Translations under genes and position numbers: made by a program | The notes under the pieces: generated by a model | Told to the model about the DNA's origin: nothing | Databases searched by the model: none | What the model saw: only the letters and a program-made list of their open reading frames with translations | Assembly (NCBI GenBank): GCA_036655975.1 | Contig: JAVVPD010000064.1 | Coordinates: 1-12,398 of the forward strand | Reading direction: 5' to 3' | Origin: CASQEL01 sp036655975 | Lineage (GTDB): Bacteria > Desulfobacterota > Desulfovibrionia > Desulfovibrionales > Desulfovibrionaceae | Length of the DNA: 12,398 bases | Shown: positions 7,428 through 12,398 of the stretch, in pieces | Numbering within the stretch: the stretch's first letter is position 1 | Layout of the letters: each line of letters begins with the position of its first letter

Positions 7428-8915
7428 CTATAAAATATGCGTTTCGACGCGCAGTCCGTATTTTTCCATCCGCGCCAATAGCGTAGGCCGCGATAAACCC
7501 AATAAGCGCGCCGCATGGGAACGATTGCCTCCGGTCAGGCGCAAGCCCTCGCGCAGCACCACCCGCCCCATAACGTCCATAAAGTAGTCAAAAGAACACT
7601 CCTCTGCCGAGGCCTCAAGACTCGTACGCACAAAGGCCGCCAGCAGCGTGTCCGCATCGGCGGGAATCGACTGACCAACCACGGGGCTGGACGTACTGGG
7701 GGCGACGGGCGCGGCTACCAATGCGGCTGGAATTGCCTGACGCACATCCTCTTTCGACAAAGGCCCGTGCGGCATCCCCCGGCTGAATACCAGCGCCTTT
7801 TGCAAGGCATGCGACAATTCACGGACATTGCCCTGCCAAGCCTGCCCACACAAATAGTCCAGCGCGGTAGTGTCTAAACCGGGATTGGGCATATCCATAG
7901 CCCGCGCGTGACGCTCTAAAAACCATTGGGCCAGCAGGGGGATATCTTCCCGCCTGTCCCGCAAAGGTGGCACGGGCAAAGAAACCACCTTGAGGCGATA
8001 ATACAAATCCTCACGAAAACGCCCTTCAGCCACGGCAAGTTCCAGCACGGCATTGGTGGCGGCGATGATACGCACGTCCACACTAATGGGTTCGCGCCCG
8101 CCCAAACGTTCAATCTGTTTTTCCTGCAACAGGCGCAACAATTTGGCCTGCACCGTCAGGGGCATATCCCCTATTTCGTCCAAAAAAACCGTGCCCCCCG
8201 AAGCCTGCTCAATCTTCCCGATGCGGCGGCTATGCGCGCCAGTAAACGCGCCTTTTTCATAACCGAACAGTTCACTCTCCAATAAAGTATCGGGAATTGC
8301 CACGCAATTGATCACCATAAAAGGTTTACGCGCGCGCAGACTGTGCTGATACACGGCGCGGGCGACTAATTCCTTGCCCGTACCCGATTCCCCACGAATA
8401 AGCACCAGCGCGTCGGTGGGAGCCACACGCCCAATGGATTTATACAGGGCATGCATGGGCGCGCTACGGCCCACCAGTGCGTCCTGACGCGGGGGAGGCA
8501 CAGCACTGTCCTTGCCGTCGGGAACATCCAAAGCCACTTGGGCACGCATACGGCTGCCCGCTTCCACAGCTTTAGCGATAAGTTCTAAAACATGTGGAAT
8601 TTCAAATGGTTTAAGCACATAGTCGAAAGCCCCCAGTTTGGTGGCTTCAATGGCGGTATCAGTATTAGAATAGGCAGTCATGATGATGACGGGCAAACGC
8701 GCCTCAATGCCGTGCATGGCTTGCAGGGCCGCCAGTCCGTCCATACCGGGCATACGCACGTCCATGATGACGCAATCAGGCAGGGCCGCGCGCACCATGT
8801 CCATTCCCTGTTCACCCGAAGAAGCCACGCGCACCTGATAGCCTTCTTCCAGCAGCAGCCGCTCAAAGCCTTCGCGCAAATGGTGATCGTCGTCAACAAT
8901 CAGGATCGAATCCAT
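7428..8915 (-). CDS. Sigma-54-dependent response regulator, NtrC/AtoC/ZraR class
   Basis: A 495-residue activator of RpoN promoters with all three domains. The receiver (1-115) has the acidic cluster D8-D10, phospho-acceptor D52 (IMDVRMPGMDG), T80 and K102. The AAA+ domain (about 148-385) has Walker A GESGTGKE at 175-182, the sigma-54-contacting loop GAFTGA at 222-227 and Walker B LDEIGD with D246/E247. The Fis-type helix-turn-helix is at about 454-488 (GGNRSHAARLLGLSRPTLL). The linker at about 385-425 is rich in Pro, Ala and Ser. Every key residue is intact, so it should be a phosphorylation-controlled activator. Its ATG lies 16 nt inside the kinase gene, with AAAGGA as ribosome binding site, so the pair is translationally coupled and almost certainly cognate. 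No clear -24/-12 promoter was seen in the window's intergenic regions, so its targets are probably elsewhere. Confidence 0.95.
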   Translation of the reverse strand: MDSILIVDDDHHLREGFERLLLEEGYQVRVASSGEQGMDMVRAALPDCVIMDVRMPGMDGLAALQAMHGIEARLPVIIMTAYSNTDTAIEATKLGAFDYVLKPFEIPHVLELIAKAVEAGSRMRAQVALDVPDGKDSAVPPPRQDALVGRSAPMHALYKSIGRVAPTDALVLIRGESGTGKELVARAVYQHSLRARKPFMVINCVAIPDTLLESELFGYEKGAFTGAHSRRIGKIEQASGGTVFLDEIGDMPLTVQAKLLRLLQEKQIERLGGREPISVDVRIIAATNAVLELAVAEGRFREDLYYRLKVVSLPVPPLRDRREDIPLLAQWFLERHARAMDMPNPGLDTTALDYLCGQAWQGNVRELSHALQKALVFSRGMPHGPLSKEDVRQAIPAALVAAPVAPSTSSPVVGQSIPADADTLLAAFVRTSLEASAEECSFDYFMDVMGRVVLREGLRLTGGNRSHAARLLGLSRPTLLARMEKYGLRVETHIL

Positions 8916-9958
8916 ATATCATCGTCCTTTCGCGCGGGGACAACAGCCACAAAGGTGGCCCCCTTGCCCAGCGCACTGTGCACATGCAGCCAGCCGCCGT
9001 GCTCTTCAAAAATTCTTTTGGCGATGGGCAGGCCCAAACCCGTGCCCTCGTCCTTGGAGCTGATAAAAGGCTGAAAAATGGCTTCGCACATATCTTCAGG
9101 GATACCCGGCCCGGAATCCGCAATACGCAGCACTACCGCGCGTTCCAAAGGCTCAATACGCCCGCTCTCCTCGCTGATACGTAGGGAACCGCCCACCCCC
9201 ATGGCTTCGCAAGCGTTCAGAATAATGTTGGCAAGGGCCTCGCGCAATTGTTCGGCATCAGCATCAACTTTCGGCAACATGTCTGGACGTTTATGCACAA
9301 CCCGCACCTGAAATGCCTCTAGCCGGGGCTTCAGCAAAGACAGCGTTTTTTCCACCACATCCCCCACATCCACCGGGGCCATACTTAAAGAGGGACGGCG
9401 CGAAAATTCCAAAAAATTTGTTGTGATAGCTTCCATATGCCGGATGGCATCGTCAATGGCGGCTAAGTCTTCCTGCTGACGTGGCCCCAAGGTCATAACC
9501 TTGGTCAACGAAAACACGCGCAATTTCAACCCTGTCAACGGATTACGAATAGAATGGGCCACTCCCGCCGCTAATTTGCCCACCAGCACCAATTTTTCCG
9601 TCTGGCGGAGGTTTTCATGGCTTTCTTCCAATTCGGCGCGGGTACGCTGCACCGTTTCTAACAAGCGGCGGACGCGGAGCACAAGGCCTTCCACAGGATC
9701 ATCCACATAGCCCTTCACCCCCGCTTCCAGCGCCAGCCGACGCAAGGGCAAAAACAGCCGCCCCAAAATCAACCACCCCAAGGCCAATGCCGCCCCACTG
9801 CTCAACAACAACAGGAAAGTGCCGAGCAAACGTCCGGTGATGTTCCACACCCCCACCGTCCACAAAGCCCCAGACTCCAAACCCCACAGAAGCACCGCAC
9901 CGCCTGTCAGCGCACTCAACCACAGCAGGCCCAAACCCAACAATAAGCCCCGCAGCAC
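8900..9958 (-). CDS. Membrane sensor histidine kinase (NtrB/ZraS-like) with minimal extracytoplasmic loop
   Basis: A 352-residue histidine kinase that should phosphorylate the regulator encoded next. Two hydrophobic segments (about 5-27 and 44-66) enclose a Trp-rich loop of only about 16 residues. After them come a short HAMP-like/coiled linker (67-125), an H-box with H135 in AAGVAHSIRNPL, an N-box (NIILNACEA, near 245), G1 (DSGPGIP, near 282) and G2 (GTGLGLPIAKRI, near 306). There is no PAS domain and no receiver. The start is GTG at 9958, two bases after the lipoprotein stop, with AAGG about ten bases upstream; an in-frame TAA lies a little further up. With so small a loop it cannot bind a large ligand itself, so it probably senses membrane state or a partner protein. 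The call as a kinase is secure; the signal is unknown. Confidence 0.93.
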   Translation of the reverse strand: MLRGLLLGLGLLWLSALTGGAVLLWGLESGALWTVGVWNITGRLLGTFLLLLSSGAALALGWLILGRLFLPLRRLALEAGVKGYVDDPVEGLVLRVRRLLETVQRTRAELEESHENLRQTEKLVLVGKLAAGVAHSIRNPLTGLKLRVFSLTKVMTLGPRQQEDLAAIDDAIRHMEAITTNFLEFSRRPSLSMAPVDVGDVVEKTLSLLKPRLEAFQVRVVHKRPDMLPKVDADAEQLREALANIILNACEAMGVGGSLRISEESGRIEPLERAVVLRIADSGPGIPEDMCEAIFQPFISSKDEGTGLGLPIAKRIFEEHGGWLHVHSALGKGATFVAVVPARKDDDIWIRS

Positions 9959-9960
9959 GG

Positions 9961-10713
9961 TTAAAAAGCCTTGCCGTGCGACAAAGACCAGCCCTTAGGG
10001 CGCCTGTCAGGATGCACCCAATATACCAATGGCTTACCCATATCATCCGCCAGTGTACGGACAATCAGACTGACCGGATCAGCGGGCATGCGTGAATTTA
10101 CCTGAAAAACATAAAAATCGCTGGCTGCCTGTTTTTCCATGGTGGCCCCCTGTGCCATAGACCACAACAAGGTGCCGGTGGCGACTTCGTACACTTCTAT
10201 AGCCAGAGATACGCTGGAATCACCGTAGCTGCTGCCGTCCATAAAGTGGGTAATATAGCCGCCCACCACCAATTCAGCCCCGCGCTGGCGGCCCAAAGCA
10301 ATGGCCTCACGCGCGCTGAAGGGGCGCCCCGTGTCCGTGTATTCCAACACCGAAAAAGCCTGCTGCGACAGCCAAACCTGCCAGATCTGCCGCGAAATAT
10401 TGTTGCCGATACTCAAACGATTGTTCATGTCCTGCGTAATACGCAAGGGCACAAAGAGCGCGCGGGGGGCATGATCGGGCGTAACGGTGGGTTGCACATA
10501 CACGGCAGGCGGATTGCGGCGCACCCATTGATCAATCTGCACTTGATAGGGATTGGAAAAATTGCCGCTCACACTCAGACCCATGGGCGAATCTGCACAG
10601 GAAACGAGCAGGGCTAACACGCCACACAAGCACAGAAAAAGACAAAGTTTTACTCTGTAGGGCAGCGGGGCGACACAAGCGGAAAAACAACAACACAGGG
10701 CGGGATGGGACAT
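9961..10713 (-). CDS. CsgG/LpoB-like outer-membrane-type lipoprotein
   Basis: A 250-residue lipoprotein. A long n-region (1-22) is followed by a hydrophobic core and the lipobox LVSC, with Cys39 as the lipidated residue. Ala40 follows, not Asp, so retention in the inner membrane is not predicted. The mature part has an alternating strand/helix pattern: RALFVPLRI, then ISRQIWQVWLSQQAFSVLEY, then AIALGRQRGAELVVGGYI, then VSLAIEVYEVATGTLLWS. This resembles the anticodon-binding-like fold of CsgG, LpoB and FlgO proteins. That resemblance is my reading of pattern, not a search result. The ATG overlaps the stop of the upstream gene (TAATG), with AGAGGA ahead of it. The precursor has eight cysteines in its first 39 residues. 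The position directly before the kinase suggests it may feed that sensor. LpoB-like activation of a peptidoglycan synthase is another option. Confidence 0.7.
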   Translation of the reverse strand: MSHPALCCCFSACVAPLPYRVKLCLFLCLCGVLALLVSCADSPMGLSVSGNFSNPYQVQIDQWVRRNPPAVYVQPTVTPDHAPRALFVPLRITQDMNNRLSIGNNISRQIWQVWLSQQAFSVLEYTDTGRPFSAREAIALGRQRGAELVVGGYITHFMDGSSYGDSSVSLAIEVYEVATGTLLWSMAQGATMEKQAASDFYVFQVNSRMPADPVSLIVRTLADDMGKPLVYWVHPDRRPKGWSLSHGKAF

Positions 10714-11057
10714 TATTGAATCCTCTCAGTGGATGACGTGGCGGACTGCACCGAGGCCAACAATTTTTCGTGTGAACGGTGCAAACTGTGATGCAGAGCC
10801 AAACGACGGTCTGCGGACAGGTGACAAAATTCGGGGCGCTGCGCCATGTCCACAAGGCTGGTCATTTCTTCCTTGAGAGAATGCAAATACTGCGCCTCTT
10901 TGCCAGAAACATCAGGGCCGCGCTCGACAATTTCTGCCAGATCAGCCAGTTCCCGCGCCAACTGTCCAATAACTCTAGGGGAAATCTCGCTGGCATGCTG
11001 CCGCCTTTTACGAAATTCCCTCCATAGCTTGCCAATTTTTTGAAAAAAAACGGCCAC
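10713..11057 (-). CDS. Small helical protein of unknown function
   Basis: I do not recognise this 114-residue protein. It is largely predicted helix, starts with a basic, aromatic segment (KIGKLWREFRKRRQ) and continues with amphipathic stretches rich in Leu, Glu and His. There is no signal peptide, membrane segment, cysteine motif or known catalytic signature; the only cysteine is C78. The start is GTG at 11057, preceded six bases upstream by GAGG. The stop TAA shares one base with the lipoprotein ATG, so the two are made together. It lies 61 nt after the YIP1 gene. A role as an accessory of the lipoprotein/kinase module is inferred from position alone. Strong ribosome binding site, coupling and gap-free packing make it a real gene despite its size. 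Confidence 0.75.
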   Translation of the reverse strand: MAVFFQKIGKLWREFRKRRQHASEISPRVIGQLARELADLAEIVERGPDVSGKEAQYLHSLKEEMTSLVDMAQRPEFCHLSADRRLALHHSLHRSHEKLLASVQSATSSTERIQ

Positions 11058-11087
11058 GGGTCACCTCGTTGTAAAAATGCGGCCCCC

Positions 11088-11096
11088 ACTATAGCA
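11088..11096 (-). promoter_or_regulatory. Possible internal promoter (extended -10) before the small helical protein gene
   Basis: In the 61-nt gap, the minus strand reads TGC followed by TATAGT (11088-11093), an extended -10 with 5/6 match to the hexamer. No good -35 box is present at 16-18 nt. A start near 11081 would give a leader of about 24 nt before the GTG at 11057. It could drive the small protein, lipoprotein, kinase, regulator and amidohydrolase independently of the first gene. Confidence 0.35.
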
Positions 11097-11118
11097 CGGC
11101 AAGCGGTGTGCGCCTACG

Positions 11119-12213
11119 CTAACCCACCACCCTTTGTATACTTTGCACAAGATAAAAAATTAATGGAATGCCTAAAATATATAAAGGAACCAAGGATGTC
11201 ACCGTCTGGCTCAGGCTCAGGCGTAAAGCATAGCGGCACCCCACAAAACTACCCGCAAGCCCCCAGATGAATCCCACTATAGACCCCGCCACCGGCACCA
11301 CGCACAATAATGCCGGGGCAGAACTATATGCAAGCACCTGAAACACCAGTGAAAAATTTGCATTTTGGGGAGTAAAAAGGCGGAATACCAGATGATACAA
11401 GGCCGCTGCGAAAAAAAGCTCCAAGGTAATCATCGCCGAACGGAGCAACACGGTCATGGCAATACTGGTTTCGGGGGACAACATTTGCAGTAAGGCCTGC
11501 AATTGCGGATCTGTTCCCGCTGCCGGAGCCAAAGCGGAACTGAGCACCCCCCCCCACAGGCGTTCAATAACAATTTGCAGCACCCCCACCACAAGGTAAA
11601 AAGCCAAAGGGCGCCATTGACTGACAGAAGGCACAAGCCCTGCAAAAAAACGCGGTGCGGCAAACATAACCCGCATGGCGGTTTGATAAAAAGCCGCAGG
11701 ATAGCCGTATTGCGGATTGTCCCACGGGTTGTCTAAGGCAAAATTGTCCCCCCCTTCCTGCTCAGCCATGGCCTCAGCTTGCCGCCGGTAGGCTTCGTGG
11801 GCAAGCCTTTGCTGCTCTTCAAAATCAGGATGATTGGGCTTAGACGGCCCGCTCCCTGCAGGGGTGGAAGACCCCGAAGGCAAGGGAGCTTCAGAAGGGG
11901 GCGAGGCTTCTGTGGCGCCATTTTCTGCGGGGCTACGGGGAATAATGGCCCCCGGAGGCAAGGGATCGTCACCCGCAGCATCGTGCGCGGTGCCATACTT
12001 GGGCGAAACCACCGCTGAGGAAGTATCCACACCCGTGCCCGCAGTACCGTCAGCGGGCGCGGCGGGCGCACGGCCCTCCGTGCTGACCGCACCTGTGGCG
12101 CTCACCTTGAAACGGTATTTACAACGCGGACAGGTGGCTATAGCGGTCTTGCTGGGCAGGCGATCGTCCGGAATCTCACGGCCAAATTCACATTGGGGAC
12201 AAACTATTTTCAT
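11119..12213 (-). CDS. Zinc-ribbon (MJ0042-type) plus YIP1-family membrane protein
   Basis: A 364-residue protein in three parts. Residues 1-38 form a zinc ribbon with CPQC (C5, C8) and CPRC (C28, C31), the MJ0042-type finger often found at the start of bacterial membrane proteins. Residues 40-145 are a low-complexity Pro/Ser/Ala/Gly linker. The C-terminal part (about 185-362) has roughly five hydrophobic segments with the character of the YIP1 family, including PVAGSIVGFIWGLAGSF. The finger should face the cytoplasm, with the rest in the inner membrane. The exact biochemical role of bacterial YIP1 proteins is not settled. AGGAG lies 11 nt before the ATG, which is rather far. It is the first gene of the operon, right behind a strong promoter. 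A run of nine G residues in the coding strand (11547-11555) encodes part of a Trp-Gly-Gly-Val stretch. Confidence 0.85.
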   Translation of the reverse strand: MKIVCPQCEFGREIPDDRLPSKTAIATCPRCKYRFKVSATGAVSTEGRAPAAPADGTAGTGVDTSSAVVSPKYGTAHDAAGDDPLPPGAIIPRSPAENGATEASPPSEAPLPSGSSTPAGSGPSKPNHPDFEEQQRLAHEAYRRQAEAMAEQEGGDNFALDNPWDNPQYGYPAAFYQTAMRVMFAAPRFFAGLVPSVSQWRPLAFYLVVGVLQIVIERLWGGVLSSALAPAAGTDPQLQALLQMLSPETSIAMTVLLRSAMITLELFFAAALYHLVFRLFTPQNANFSLVFQVLAYSSAPALLCVVPVAGSIVGFIWGLAGSFVGCRYALRLSLSQTVTSLVPLYILGIPLIFYLVQSIQRVVG

Positions 12214-12279
12214 GCGGGTAAAAACTCCTCATAGATATCCCCAAAAGCAGGCAGGCCTTCTTCTGTGGGATTGTCTCCA

Positions 12280-12308
12280 ATTATACCTGCTTGCCCCCCC
12301 ACTGGCAA
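12280..12308 (-). promoter_or_regulatory. Sigma-70 promoter of the six-gene operon
   Basis: On the minus strand, TTGCCA (12303-12308) and a perfect TATAAT (12280-12285) are separated by exactly 17 nt. This is the best promoter in the window. A start near 12273 gives a leader of about 60 nt before the ATG at 12213. It should transcribe leftwards through the YIP1 gene and, as no terminator is visible in the gaps, through the kinase, regulator and amidohydrolase. Confidence 0.75.
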
Positions 12309-12311
12309 GCA
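12288..12311. repeat. 8-bp inverted repeat over the -35 box, candidate operator
   Basis: Arms TGCTTGCC (12288-12295) and GGCAAGCA (12304-12311) are perfectly complementary around an 8-nt spacer. The right-hand arm contains almost all of the -35 hexamer and the left-hand arm lies in the promoter spacer. A dimeric regulator bound here would block RNA polymerase. No T-tract follows, so it is not a standard terminator. Confidence 0.5.
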
Positions 12312-12398
12312 CACGCACTGCCGCCATTTTGCAAAACTACAGGTCTAAAGCATTTTTGATTCCAGACGCTCCCACCGGCGCTTTACGGCGAAAATAAA

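Larger units (their letters stand above)
12214..12398 (-). other. Right-end intergenic region and possible tail of an upstream gene
   Basis: The stretch contains the operon promoter and leader. Right of 12337, two minus-strand frames are open to the window edge. One ends in a TAG at 12345-12347 and the other in a TAG at 12337-12339. Either could be the last 17-19 codons of a gene entering from the right, and I cannot choose between them. No T-tract terminator is seen between those stops and the promoter. Confidence 0.45.

Noticed and set aside
7421..7516. A longer amidohydrolase starting at 7516 on the minus strand
   Set aside because: The extra 32 codons lie inside the regulator's C-terminal coding region and have a non-family sequence, while the ATG at 7420 has a good ribosome binding site.
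12312..12336. A sigma-54 (-24/-12) promoter upstream of the YIP1 gene
   Set aside because: A TGGC element is present but no GC at the required spacing with a TTGC-like -12 box, whereas the sigma-70 site nearby is near consensus.
12337..12398. Two overlapping minus-strand open frames running in from the right edge
   Set aside because: Both look plausible as a C-terminus and cannot be told apart at this length; recorded only in the intergenic description.

Overview
The window reads as chromosomal core or near-core sequence from a Gram-negative, moderately high-GC anaerobe. My best guess is a Desulfovibrionaceae-type Desulfobacterota. This rests on the mix of genes (a YhaN-type SMC ATPase, an MJ0042-type zinc-ribbon/YIP1 protein, an NtrC-class regulator, a futalosine-pathway-like amidohydrolase) and is family-level inference. 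No rRNA, tRNA, CRISPR array, transposase, integrase or phage gene is visible. Eight protein genes and one small phosphotransfer gene cover nearly all of the sequence. No gene-free stretch exceeds 300 bases; the longest are the left end (1-213) and the right end (12214-12398).

Layout. (i) 214-5573, plus strand: a two-gene operon with a one-base overlap. It encodes a YhaO-type Mre11/SbcD-like phosphoesterase and its partner YhaN, a 1336-residue Rad50/SbcC-like ATPase with a membrane hairpin in the middle of its coiled coil. (ii) 5574-5683: a convergent intergenic region with a 21-bp inverted repeat, probably the shared terminator. (iii) 5684-6022, minus strand: a stand-alone Hpt (histidine phosphotransfer) protein with its own candidate promoter in an AT-rich gap. 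(iv) 6170-12213, minus strand, read right to left: a tightly packed six-gene operon. The order is zinc-ribbon/YIP1 membrane protein, small helical protein, CsgG/LpoB-like lipoprotein, short-loop sensor histidine kinase, sigma-54-activating response regulator, and an ATZ/TRZ (aminofutalosine deaminase-like) amidohydrolase. Gaps are 61 nt, then a 1-nt overlap, 2 nt, a 16-nt overlap and 7 nt. A near-consensus sigma-70 promoter with a 17-nt spacer and an 8-bp inverted repeat on its -35 box lies upstream of the first gene.

How the genes may work together. YhaO and YhaN should form a membrane-associated nuclease/ATPase complex. The kinase and regulator form a complete His-Asp pair acting on RpoN promoters. 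Because the kinase has almost no periplasmic domain and is co-translated with an outer-membrane-type lipoprotein and a YIP1 membrane protein, I infer a cell-envelope sensing circuit in which these neighbours supply the input. The amidohydrolase at the end may be a housekeeping enzyme (menaquinone by the futalosine route) that has become part of the operon. The kinase is not a hybrid, so the separate Hpt protein has no obvious partner here.
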